Shown piece by piece: positions 1-62,100 of a stretch of DNA of 64,000 nt. Below the pieces are notes generated by a model. That model was not told the DNA's origin. It saw nothing but the letters and a program-made list of their open reading frames with translations, and ran no database searches. This stretch comes from Diospyros lotus (lineage: Eukaryota > Streptophyta > Magnoliopsida > Ericales > Ebenaceae). The stretch is from the NCBI RefSeq assembly GCF_014633365.1, contig NC_068341.1, positions 620,001 through 684,000 on the forward strand. The letters run 5' to 3'. The position numbers and the translations under genes are program-made. Every line of letters starts with the position of its first letter. Position 1 is the first letter of the stretch.

Positions 1-61
1 ATGTAATAGTGAGGTACCGGTCTCCTATTTTACCAAGGATTCTCTAATGGCTTCTCCTGTT

Positions 62-3000
62 CTAATACAACTTAACATTAGGATCCATAGGAGTATCTGT
101 AGGCCGAGAATCAAGCATACAAGTCTCTTTTAAAATATCCAAGGCATACTTCCTTTGAGAGATATATACACCATGGGCAGATTGAGCTACCTCAATGCCA
201 AGAAAATACTTCAACTTGCCCAAATACTTGGTCTGAAAATGAGAATGTAAATGAGTCTTCAACTGCCCAATACCAACCTCATCATCTCCTATAATAACAA
301 TGTCATCCATATACACCACCAATAATATGACTCCTCCAAGAGAATGGTGATAAAAAACAGAATGACTAGCTTCACTTCTTCTCATACCAAAAGACTGGAT
401 GATAGAACAAAAGTGACCAAACTAGTATAGAGAATATTTCTTCGGGCCATATAAGGACTTTTTCAGGCGATATATCAATTGAGACTCCCCCTGAGCAACA
501 AACCCTGGAGGTTGCTCTATATGCACTTCCTTTTGAAGGTCACCATGGAGAAAAATATTTTTAATATCCAACTAATAAAGAGGCCATTGCTGAATAGTAG
601 CCATAGAAAAAAAAAAAAAAAAAAAACATGAACAAAAGCAATCTTAGCTACAGGAGAGAATGTATCACCATAGTCTAGGCAAAAAATTTGAGTATGGCCC
701 TCATCAACCAACTAAGCCTTTAGACGATCAACAGAGCCATCCAGACCAACCTTGATAGTAAACTGTCACGAACCTAGGGTTCGTGATGGGTTAGAAGAGG
801 AATTGGGGAAGAAACTGAGAAGAAATGAAGGGGGAGATTGCCGAGCATTTGGGAGAGAAGGAATGGAATAGAGCTGAACGAGAGAGAGAGAGAGAGAGAG
901 GGGAAAGAGAGAAAATAGAGATTCAATATCAATATCAATTTCAGCATACCCAACAAACCAATAGCAGTAGCCTTATATAGGCATTACAAGCTCACTAACG
1001 GCCTAGCACATCCACCCCATGTGCTTCTAAAATATCTTCTAACTATTATTATAATACTATTACTATATTTCCCTTTACTTACTACTTGGGTCATGACATA
1101 AACACCCACCGACAACCAACAATAGACTTCCCCGGAGAGAGAGGAACTAGATCTCACGTCTCATTAGCTAGCAAGACAAACATTTCCTCATCCATAGCAT
1201 GTCTCCACCCAGGGTGAGAAAGAGCTTGAACATCTATTTTAGGAATAGAAACAAAAGAGATAGCATATACAAAAGCAGAATAAACAGGTGACAAATGGTG
1301 GTAGCTCACAAAAATATAAATGGGATGAGGATTTCGAGTGGAATGTGTACCATGGGAACAAAAGCTTGGGCAGAGTTTGAGGGAGACGAAATAATGACAT
1401 TAGTTGGAGGAAGACATTAGTTTGAAGGAATACCATCATCGGCAATGGGAGGAGTTGGAGTTGGAGGCACCGATGGAGGCTTAGAACGACGCTGATAAGT
1501 CTAAAGAAAAGCAGGAGGAACAAGAACAGGTATTGGGACTAGAGGAGGAAAAGAAGGGACAAGAAGAACCTCATGAAGAGAGGAAGAAGACCCATCAGAT
1601 GAAGAAAAGAAAAAAGGTGTAGACTCAAAGATTGCAACATCAGAAGAGAGAAAGTATCAACCAAGTTCAAGGGAGTAGCACTTGTATCCCTTTTGATTAC
1701 GAGAATAGCCTAGAAACACGCACTTGATTGAGCGAGGAGACAATTTATCATGACCAAGGGAAAGAAGATGGAGAAAACAAGTTGATCCAAAGACACGAGG
1801 AGGGATAGGATAGATGGGATCACAAGAAAAAAGTAAAGAATGTGGAATGATCCCATTCAAAACAATGGATGGCATCTGGTTGATCAGATAACTAGAAGTA
1901 AGAAGAGCGGCATCCCAAAAAACAACAAGAACATGCATGTGAAGGAGAAGCATCTAAGCAGTCTCAATGAGATGACGGTCTTTAGTTCAACTACCCTATT
2001 TTGTTGCAGAGTACAAGGACAAGAGAATTGATGAATACCCCGAGATGAGGGAAAAGCCTAAAATGCATGAGAACAATATTCCTTGGCATTATCACTGCGA
2101 ATGATCCAAATAGTACGGCCAAATTGAGTATAAATTTCATTACAAAAGGAAGTGAATAAAGATTACAATTCAGTACGATCTTTCATTAAGTAAAACCAAG
2201 TACAACGAGAATAATCATCGATGAATGTAACAAAATAGTATAAACCTTGTTTAGACTTGACTCTACTAAGGCTCCAAATGTCAGAATGTACTAGATCAAA
2301 AGGAGTATAAGTTCGTTTATTAAGACAACTAGAATAAGAAGAACGAACATGTTTGCCTAGCTAACAAGACACGTATTCTAGAATAATCAACGACGACAAT
2401 GATGAAATCATCTGTCGAAGAGTAGATAAATGAGGATGACCAAGCTGAGAATGAATCTGAAGAGGAGATGCCCTATAGTAGCACAAGCAGATGCCATAGA
2501 CGACGGTAGGGCAAGATAGTAAAGTCCCTCAAAACTCACGTCCGATGCCAATCATTTGTCCCATATCCCGATCCTGCACATGAAAGAAATTAGAATCAAA
2601 GATGACATGACAATTCAAAAAACGAGTGAGACGACTAATAGAAATGAGACTATATGGGCAATTAGGAACATGTAAAACATAATTAAGAGAAATAGACGGA
2701 AGTAGATCAACCCTACCAATACTAGTGGGAAGGGTTTTAGGCCCATCAGTCATAGTGATAGGAGGAAGGGAAGCAGAGGAATCAAAATAAGAGAATAAAG
2801 ATTTATTAACAAAAATATGCTTCAAAGTAATAGAATCAAGAATCCAAGGACTAAGCTAAGCATGAGTAAGACATATATGAGAAGTACCAGTGGGTGACCA
2901 AGCAGAAGAAAGAGATCCCTGGGTAATAGAAGCTACATGGGATGAGGAATTGATGATACTAGCGAACTCCTCGGTAGAGATTGTATGTATAAAATCTGGT

Positions 3001-3923
3001 TGCTCATTATGAGAGGTATTAGGTACCACGGACTATGCTCCTACACCCTCAGGAATTGCAACATTGGCCTCAGGAGGGTGACTATGGAGTGCATAACATG
3101 TATCCTTATAATGACTAGAGCGATTACAGTAATTACAATAAGGGTGCTTACCACTGCGGCCACGCCCAACACCTCTGCGACTACCACCTCTAGGACCAAT
3201 CTCAGAGGAAGATCCAGGAGTCTAAGAGGTAAGTATAGATCGCTCTCCAATTGAAACCTTAGAAAATGTTTGTGTAGTACGAAGGATCTGGACAAGCACC
3301 TCTTCCATGGTAAGTACGGTGGGACTACTCAGGATCTGAGTGTGAACACCCTCCATATCGAGACCAAGGCCTGCAAGGGTAAGCACCATAAACAACTTGT
3401 CTCTTTGCTTCTTCTGCTCAGTGAGATTGGCTGTAACAGGGAGCATGGCGTTAAAATTTGTTACAACAAACTAGATATGATCCAAGTAAGTAGGCACATT
3501 TGAGTCCCCCTTCTGAATACAGAACAAATTACTAGTGATAGTGTATAAATGCACAATATCACTAGTATATAGCTGCTGAGCAAGAGACCAAATATCAAAA
3601 TAGTTCTCATAGACATGAAATAAGTGGATTAAATCAACATCCATTAACTGCCACAACAATGTAACCAACTAAGCATTTGTGCGATCCCATACAATCCTAT
3701 CTGCTTCAGCGATGTCAGAAAGCTTCATAGTCACATGGCCACTAACACCATGCCCGCGAAACCACATTTGAACAGAGGTTGACCATGACATATAATTCTT
3801 ACCATTCAATTTTTTAGTGGTAATGGATGTAATACTAGAAAAAGATGGTACAGATACAAGAACGATCACAAGTACAGTCGCAGTTGAAGAGGTACTCACC
3901 ACTCCAAGATTTGAAGAGGCCAT
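62..3923 (-). pseudogene. Degenerate Copia gag-pol polyprotein
   Basis: Gag probably starts at 3923 (MASSNLG...), followed by a KLNGKNYMSW segment typical of Copia gag. A zinc knuckle C-x2-C-x4-H-x4-C lies near 3087-3155 (CNYCNRSSHYKDTC). The protease site near 2840 reads LDSI where D-S/T-G is expected, so it looks inactive. A gag-pre-integrase segment (QLGHPHLSTL) is near 2430-2460. The integrase core holds HSDIW, FIDDYSR and RSDNAKEY between about 2300 and 2080. RT carries VYMDD near 310 and the LGKLKYFLGIEV segment. Stops occur in gag, protease, integrase and RT, and the RT is split by the solo LTR at 764-1098, so no product is expected. Confidence 0.9.
764..1098 (-). mobile_element. Nested solo LTR (Gypsy-type) inside the Copia RT
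   Basis: A 335-bp block starts TGTCACGAAC and ends GTCATGACA, flanked on both sides by TAAAC (759-763 and 1099-1103). Removing it rejoins the Copia RT frame (WVFTIKVGLDGS). It has a (GA)n tract near 885-901 and a CCTTATATAGGC box. Both layout and ends resemble the LTRs of the Gypsy element at 22596-28048, so it is probably a solo LTR from a related family left by LTR-LTR recombination. Strand is inferred from that similarity. The perfect duplication shows it inserted after the Copia. Confidence 0.85.
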
Positions 3924-4444
3924 AGCGCAAAACTCAAGCCCAACCAGCAATAGCACAACCCCGATCTGAATCAAAATCTTACAAACCAAAGCATTGTGAA
4001 CCAGATCTGAACCTGATGACCCAAAAACAGATCTGAAGCTGCTGCAAACCAAATCTAAAATTGCAAGACCCAGATCTGAAACCAGATAGCACTGCAAACC
4101 AGATCTGAAACTGTAAAGCTCAGAGCTGTTTCAGGTGGCTAACGGCTACAGAAGGAGAAACAGTGGCGACGGCAGATGGGAACAGGGCTGTCACTGAGTT
4201 CACATTGGGTTCACCAAGAGGGATCTGAGAGACCTGAGAATGGCAGGATGAGGGTTGTCTGGAAAAGAGAGAGATCTGAGAGTCGCCAGCTGTAGATTCA
4301 TGAGATGTTTCTGGGAATTGAGTTAGCTGGAGAGATACGCGAGACCAGTGTTGGATGGTGGCAGCTGACAGAGTGATCAGCGGTGGTGGCGTCGGCTGGC
4401 AGCAGGACGGCAGCGGTTGGAACTAGGTTTGGGGTTTGTCTAGT

Positions 4445-4457
4445 GGCTTTGATACCA
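4445..4457 (-). promoter_or_regulatory. Primer-binding site (initiator Met tRNA)
   Basis: The - strand reads TGGTATCAAAGCC next to the LTR. This matches the 3' end complement of plant initiator tRNA-Met (TGGTATCAGAGC) with one change, and is the usual minus-strand primer site of plant Copia elements. Confidence 0.8.
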
Positions 4458-4460
4458 TAT

Positions 4461-4657
4461 TGAGTTTTGAGAGGAGAAAAGTTTTTCTTATCTTGTTTTA
4501 TTCACAATAAAGTATATATATATTTATATTTTTATATATATATATATACACACACACACCAATCTACAAGGTACAGCCATGGGACAACATATCTTTTTAA
4601 TATATGTACAACACTATCCAGCATATATATTATATGTGTACAACAACAATTCTAACA
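4461..4657 (-). repeat. 5' LTR of the Copia element
   Basis: About 197 bp. On the - strand it starts TGTTAGAATTG and ends in CA. It contains a (TA)n/(CA)n tract at about 4505-4560. It is followed directly by the primer-binding site. The outer edge at 4657 is 19 bp from the splice acceptor of the next host exon. The partner LTR is outside the window. Confidence 0.8.
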
Positions 4658-4676
4658 ATCACAAATATGCTTGCAG

Positions 4677-6773
4677 GCTTTAAGAGAGACATATGGTACT
4701 GAAGGTATTGCTGAACAAGGACTGGAATTATTCTTTATTTCGATGTCCAAGATTTTTGACTCCTTGCAAACTTTGTACAAAGGTATTTGAGTGGTTCCCC
4801 CTAACTATAGTTTTTTCCCACTAATGTAACTTTTCACCTTCAGACAGGCCATATTTTTTGTTTTTTTATGCATGACTGCCATTAGCTATGTCTTTGCTAT
4901 AACTTATCATACAAATTCTGTTTTTTAAATGTAAAAAGTTTACTTTTAACTAACATCATCACTTGAAAATATGCTCCATTTGGGCAATTCCCTTTGATCA
5001 ATAATCAGTGTTGTATTTGGATCTGTAGCTCATATTTTACTTACAATCTTAAGAATTTTTGTTAGTCTTTTTAGTTCATTGTTATATTATACATATATCA
5101 CATTCAAATCTTTGAACAATTTCATGTATTTGGTTGGGCAGGACAAATCGTGGGGGTCATCTTATTTAATGGATCACCTCTTCCAGAGTCAGAAACAGTT
5201 TTGAATCTGGTATATTCTTCCCACCCATCTGCACGTTCCCTGAAGGAAACAAAGGACTCTTCAACTTCAGCCAATGATCCAGAAGTAGTGTTGGTCAGAC
5301 GAACCTTGGCTTGGTTAACAGGAATCATTCTTATAATTGCTACTCTCTTAGGGGTGAGTTGCTTATGGAAGCCTTCATATATGTTTTTCCTCAAATTGGG
5401 TTGTCGAAAATTACAAGGCTTGTTTACTTGAGCTGATTTCTAAGCCTAAACCAATTTAATTGTGTCACTGGAGATCTTGACCTGGATTCCCCAGATGTGT
5501 TTATTTGCGTTCTGTTTTCTTCCCCACCCTCTTCCCAATGATTAAGATAGTTGTTTTTATGGTAAAAATGCTTTAGTTCAGGACTACAATTTAATTTTTC
5601 TTGATTACTAACTTGTGTATTTGGGGTCTCTGGTTGTGGAACTGGTATTCATTGGTTAAAAGGGTATTTAAATTTCAAACCTCAAATATAGAGAGATCAT
5701 TTCTTTTGATTTTGCAAATGGCTGAAACTCAGGGGGAAGAAACATATCCTTTATATCTCCTGGGTGTACCTAGGCTTTACATAAATATAACGATGTCTTT
5801 TTTATGTATTCTTCTTCAACCAGAAAGAGAACATAGAAAGCAGTCCAAGTGCCCACGGGGAATGCATGCTGGGAATCATCAAGTAGGGTTGTAGCCAATA
5901 TCAGGAAATGTAGAAACTGTTGCTCCTCTGATATGAAAAAATAATGGGGATACCCAAATGTACCTGAGAGCCCATTTTCTACCCAATTAGAGGCTGTAAA
6001 TGGGGCAGTTTTGACCACCCTTACCCCGTTTGCATCCTACACATGATAAATGTTAGTGAAGTCCAAATATCATAGCTTAACTAATTCTGCCATTTCCTTC
6101 AAGTCAATAAAACTTGAAGTTTTAACATAAATCTCTGGATAAATGTATGCATCTTCTCATTTTTATCTGTTTTAAAGGTTATAGGAGTTTGATAATTATT
6201 TTCGTTTCCATGTTTGACTGGGTTGACAACTTGACATAAGAATGTAAGTGTATGATAATTAGGTTTTATGAGGCCTAGGAATGTGTCTTGGTGCGACCTG
6301 GGGTGGACTGTGTGATAGATAAAAAGACAGCGCTGATTGAAGATTAGAACTCTCTCTGGGTCTCTCATCTAATATGTTTTTTCTCCCATTCTGGAGTGGG
6401 TAATTTGCCTGGGCTTCTTTTGAACCTGTTTTAGCATTAAATTCAATTTGATTAATCCAGGTTTGTTATGAATATGAACTTTGGGATCATTTTATTTCTT
6501 AAGGGCCTCCTCTGGGTGGTAGTTTGTAAATTCTTAGTTGTGGTGCTCTACAACTGTAAATTCTGAAGGAGATGGCATGTAACTTTAGCTTATGATACCA
6601 CACCTTTCTATGTCTTGTCCTATGTCTGAGGAAGCCATAAATTTATGAGAAATCTATCAAATTTCATAATTTTTTTCATTTTTATGGGTTCTGTTACCCT
6701 GCAGATTCACTTTCTTCTGAACATGCCACTCACAAAGGACACCCTCTTATATTCTAATGTCAAGCTTGACTAA
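4677..6773 (+). CDS. C-terminal exons of a single-pass membrane protein (DUF7794-like)
   Basis: Three exons: 4677-4782, 5142-5353 and 6705-6773. Acceptors TTGCAG, GGGCAG and CTGCAG and donors GTATTT and GTGAGT give one open frame of 128 codons plus stop. The product has a soluble part (ALRETYGTEG..., LVYSSHPSARS), one strong membrane segment (LAWLTGIILIIATLLG running into IHFLLN), and a short tail ending TLLYSNVKLD. The tail holds YSNV, which fits a Y-x-x-hydrophobic sorting motif. From memory the ending matches Arabidopsis At3g13410-type proteins of unknown function; this is recall, not a search. The first exon begins with a splice acceptor, so upstream exons lie beyond the Copia and the window edge. 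It converges with glutathione reductase. Confidence 0.82.
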
Positions 6774-7489
6774 GAGCTCAGGGGGACATACTACCGAGCT
6801 TTGTACTGCCGGGAGTATCCAGGTTACCATTATATCTGCATCTACAGCACTTGATATTTGTAGATGCATTATGTTGTTGCTATTTGTTTGCATTGTTGCA
6901 GTGGTGATGCATCTTTCTGGCCCCTCTCTAGTTGTGTGAAGGCTGACCTTGATGACTAGTCTGCTGCCTTTGTAGGTGGTATCATGGCCTGGATGAAGTG
7001 GGGAACACATTTTTTGTAGACTTGAACAGCCTTTGTACGAATCTTATAATAAATTGCATGGACTCGACAGTTGGGGCTACCTGGATAAGGAGTCTGGAGC
7101 TCAGGTTATTCTGTTCAATGTATATTTGGTCACTTGATGATATAGGGACTTCTGTTTTTGTTCCATATTTTTGTATTCAACTTCACCTGTTTTCATGAAT
7201 GGTGCTCAATTACACATGGAGTGCCTTGGCGCGGGCAACTTGAATTCCCGCACTGCGCCTCCCAATTACACATGCCTGGTTTCTTCAGTATATTCCCTGA
7301 TTCTTTTGTTGGATAATTGTAAGAGTTTCTGTACTAATTCTGCTAACAGCTGGTGCTTGGTAAAGAACTTGGCAATGTGACATCGAGCGCCGATCACTGA
7401 ATCGATAGTTACATTATGCTATATTCTCCGTAATTGCTCTCTGGGGACGATCTGAACTTCTGATGCACAGGACTACGGGTGGCTCTGAT

Positions 7490-7980
7490 TGGAGTTGTAT
7501 GGGATGTGTTGGGCTTTAATTGGGACGTTAAGGAATTTGTTGGGCCTTGATTTAGGCTTGTAGGTGGGACCTGTTGGTTTTGTTATGGGCAGTATTTGGG
7601 ACATAATGGGCCCTTAATTGTGTTGGGTTCACTTAATTTAGCTTTTTTTGGGCCGGGACTTAGGCTGTACGGTGGGCTTTAATGGGCCTCGTTTTTGGGC
7701 TAGGTTTGCGCCGTATTATGGCCTGGCAAGGGATGAGGTGGGCTTTTATATCGGGCACAAAATTGGGTCTGTTTTTGGGCCATTATTGTTCCTGACATGG
7801 GCTTTCTATTACTCCTGGGTCGGGCTTTCAGTTGGGCTATAGTGGGCCCGATCTGGGCTTCTCCTTGGGCCAAAATTGGGCCTGGTATTGGCTGTTGTTG
7901 GGCCCTGATAGATCCTGACATGGGATTTTTTTGTTGTCGGTCCTGGCCTCGCCGTGGGCTTCTATGAGGCCCAATTTTTG
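7490..7980 (+). repeat. TTGGGC-rich degenerate repeat
   Basis: About 490 bp in which short units such as TTGGGC, TGGGCC and ATGGGCC recur every 15-40 bp, with G and T dominating the + strand. It stands out from the AT-rich surroundings. No clean period was found, so it is better described as a degenerate minisatellite or low-complexity block than a tandem array. Short open frames through it are composition artefacts. Confidence 0.6.
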
Positions 7981-8033
7981 TTAAAGTCATTTCCAGCTGT
8001 CGCAAACAGTGGCTAGAAGAGCATGTCTGCATA

Positions 8034-8120
8034 TGAGATGAATCCCAGCAACGCACATTGAACAATTAAACTTTAAGTTCTGAGATGAATCCCAGCAACG
8101 CACATTGAACAATTAAACTT
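8034..8120. repeat. 40-bp direct duplication
   Basis: The 40 bases at 8034-8073 recur without change at 8081-8120, a period of 47 bp. It lies a few hundred bp past the glutathione reductase stop, probably in or near the 3' UTR. Confidence 0.9.
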
Positions 8121-8454
8121 CTCAAAAAACTACTTGCACACAGGCCTAGCTTTGGTTACGATGGTCAGATAGAATAATAACTCCAAACACACAGGACTCC
8201 TGGGAGCCCTCTGTAACGTATGAAAAAAAAAATAGTAGAGAGCGATTATTCAGCTCCATGCAAAAAGGGCAATAGAACTTCTTCAAAATACACTGAAGTT
8301 GCCTAAAGAAACTTCGCTTTCCATCAAGGTACTGTGACGGCTTTTTATTCAGCCAAAACTACACTTCCAATGAAACAAATACCCTTTCTAACAATAGTTC
8401 CTCTTGCAACCAGAAGTAACTTCTCTATTACCCTACCTCTTAGCTATTTCATAT

Positions 8455-42420
<33,966 letters not shown>

Positions 42421-44240
42421 TTAAGTCAAATTGATCTTATTACAATTTTTTGACATTCAGAGCTACAAAACATACAGCTTACCTTTCACTCCGTGTAAAG
42501 GGACGGTATGTTATCTAATCAGGTTTTTGTCTCTATCGAACAGAGGTTATATGATCTGAATAATATAATAATTTTTTTATTATGTAAATACAAATTTTAT
42601 ATAAAGTGTCACACTCAAAAGGCAAAATAATGTCTAAGTACAATCTTTTTTTTTAGTTTTTTTGACATTTTTTTACTTTCTCTCTTTCGAATTAATTCAA
42701 TTTTTTTGTATTTATAAACAGATTCTAACATTTGTTCTCTCTCTATTTTGAATTAATTCAATTTCTTTGTATTTATAAGCAAATTATAATATTTGTTCTC
42801 TCTTTATTTATCTTCAAGATAAATAGTTTTAAAATTATCGAATCAGTAATTTCGAGTTGATAAAAAAAAATTAAATTAAATTTGAATAACAATAAATATA
42901 TCATATTTGTCTCAAATAAATTAACCTGTCATATATAAATTTATAATATTTTTACACAAATTATAATAGTCTCATTTAAAATTAATAATAAATGTATTTA
43001 TTATTACTATAAAATTTATTTTCAATTTAAATAAAAATATTATGAAAGATTTGCAAGTGAGGATAACATTTGTGTTGAAAGCAGAGAGCCGTATTGGAAT
43101 TCTTGAAAACCCAATATGGACAAGTAGCCAAAGTGCAAATCAACAACCACCTTTGAACGTGCCCGCGGCCAGGGCCACGGCCACGTCATCATAATTTGAA
43201 ACCGGGGGGGCAACCCTTCTTCCAGCTTGACGTCTGAAATAGTTCCTTTTGAGAAGCAAAGCAACAAATCTATGTCATTGACAATTAATAAAGCCTTGTT
43301 TGTCAACGAGGTTGCGTTGTCAATGATGTTTATTTATTTATGGAGTGTTTCATAAAAATTGCTCTTATTTATTCAAAATTTTAATAAAACCAAATAGGTA
43401 AAAAAAAAAAAAAAGTTCAAGTATTTTGTTTAAGTGTAGTGTTTTGAAATATTACAAAATCGTGATTTTAATTTTGTTTTCGTATAAAATTGTGTAATTA
43501 TCTGTTTTTATTCTAAAAAATTAAGTTTTGAAATTCGACCCTCAACAAATTTATTTGTATATCTAGACTGAATTAAGATAGATTGTGAATTTTAATAAAA
43601 ATAAGATGATCCAAACTAAAAATTATATATGATCGGATATTCTTCAAATTTTCCATGTTACAAAAAAAAAAAAAAACAAAATTAACAAAAAAATGTCATA
43701 CTTCAATAACCACATATGGAGATTGTTCTCAATGTAGTTACATTGCAATGCAATAATCATCTATATATGTACATATCACTAGTATTTAAAATTTTCTATA
43801 CGGATAATGATTGTGATTAAGATATTTAGTAAATTTTTAAATTCACTTAAGCGACAACTTAAAGTGTCATATTTTAATTGATATAATAAATATTAAACCT
43901 AATTTACAAAATATCAATACCTTATTAGGTTTGAAAACACACATTTCCCCAAACATTATGCCTTAATACGCATGAATATGGTGCAGGCTTTGTCAAACTA
44001 TTCAGTTGGTTTGATTTGGTTTGGTTGTCCAGAAGAAGTTACAGAGATTAAGAAACCTAGGAAATTGAGAATGTATACGCCTGCCTTAATAACTGCAGCA
44101 GATTAAAGTGGCTACAAGCAAAAGAATGAAACGCATAATTTCTTATTCCCTTGACATTTTCCTTCTTTTCAAGAGGGTCAAAGGAAAAAGATTTTTTATT
44201 GCAAAAAATTTACAAAAGATAGAACCTCACAAGTGGATGG
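42421..44240. other. Region between GR and glucosylceramidase
   Basis: Upstream of GR and downstream of the glucosylceramidase stop codon (44241). Mostly AT-rich, except a GC-rich spot near 43158-43190 that includes CCACGTCATC, an ACGT-core element of the kind bound by bZIP factors. It should hold the GR promoter and the 3' UTR of the neighbour. No coding sequence supported. Confidence 0.5.
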
Positions 44241-61137
<16,897 letters not shown>

Positions 61138-62100
61138 GTCGACTAATTATAAATCTATATCTCTATATATCGACAACCCAAATTGCGTCTCCCCCTGTAA
61201 AACTCAAAGCCCTCAAATCCTGAAACTTCCAAATCTTTACAGGCCCCCCTGTTCATCAACCATGTTCCTCTATAAATCCAAACTTCTATGGACAACTACA
61301 TATAAATACGCAGCTGAGAAGTGCCTTCAGCTTCAAACAAAGTTCAAATTCCACCTCGAAAGCGAGCTTATACTTTAATCCTCCTAAAAACAAAGCTTTT
61401 AAGCGTCCTTCTAAAACCGAACCTTTCTGCGCCTAGAAATGCCACGTAGCTGTGACGATCATTCAACGAAATCCCCGACAGAGCTTCAACAACTTTCTCC
61501 AATCAACTGCCAAGGAGAAGAAACTTCAAAAAAATCTAACGCCTAGGGTATTGAAGGCAGGAATCAGGTGAACAGTAGCACACAGAGACTCCAAACGCTT
61601 GAGAAAATATGAAAAACCGAGCCCCCCGCCCGAGCCCCCGCCACTACAAGTCTGATCTGGTTTATCGGGGGTTTGGAGCTGTCAAATCAGAATCAGAACG
61701 ACTTAAAAGATACCGAATCTTAGTTCGGCCTTTTAACTGCTTTCAGATGCCTCCGCTCCGAATGGCGATGAGTACAGAGAGAGAGAGAGAGAGAGAGCTC
61801 AGCGTTGGCGTGGCGAGCAGAGGATCCACCGCCTGGAGAATTGGAACTCTGCGAAACGCCGCTCTGCGATTGCCAAGTGTTGACACGAGTTTTTCTCTCA
61901 ACCTGTATGTATGTATGCATAGATATACAGAGAGAGAGAGAGAGGACTTTTCTTCCCTTTTTTTTTTTTTTTTTTTGTTCTCGTGTTGAACCAGATGGAG
62001 AAGACGCTTGCGACGAGTCAGTCAGACTGTTTGTGCTGCGCCTTTTGCCTTTACATGCTCTACTTTCCATGCGCTGTTATTTGTAAGATCCAGCCAAACA
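61138..62100 (-). promoter_or_regulatory. Glucosylceramidase 5' leader and promoter-proximal region
   Basis: Upstream of the ATG at 61137. Two (GA)n microsatellites (about 61777-61798 and 61929-61944), read as (CT)n on the sense strand, are typical of plant leaders and core promoters, and a pyrimidine/purine tract follows at 61950-61977. An acceptor-like TTTTACAG near 61195 suggests a 5' UTR intron. No start site can be fixed. Confidence 0.45.

Larger units (their letters stand above)
1..4657 (-). mobile_element. Ty1/Copia LTR retrotransposon, partial (3' end outside window)
   Basis: Read on the - strand, the order is 5' LTR (4457 region), primer-binding site, gag, CCHC knuckle, protease, integrase, reverse transcriptase. 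This is the Copia order, with integrase before RT. The RT motif VYMDD is at 302-316. The RNase H part and 3' LTR would lie left of position 1, so length and target duplication cannot be measured. The element is antisense to the + strand gene whose exon begins at 4677, and sits in that gene's intron. Many stop codons and frame breaks, plus an A-tract near 608-627 and a nested solo LTR, show a dead copy. Copia assignment is firm; lineage is not determined. Confidence 0.93.
6774..8454. other. Convergent intergenic region with 3' UTRs
   Basis: The region separates the + strand membrane-protein gene (stop at 6773) from the - strand glutathione reductase (stop at 8455). No coding exon could be supported. 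It should hold both 3' UTRs and polyadenylation sites. It also holds the GGGC-rich block and a 40-bp tandem duplication, described separately. Confidence 0.6.

Noticed and set aside
4445..4457. tRNA-like sequences beside LTRs (also near 21170, 27710 and 33125)
   Set aside because: Only the short complement to a tRNA 3' end is present. These are primer-binding sites, not tRNA genes.
7648..7842. Open frames through the GGGC-rich block on both strands
   Set aside because: Open only because of repetitive composition, with no homology or splice context.
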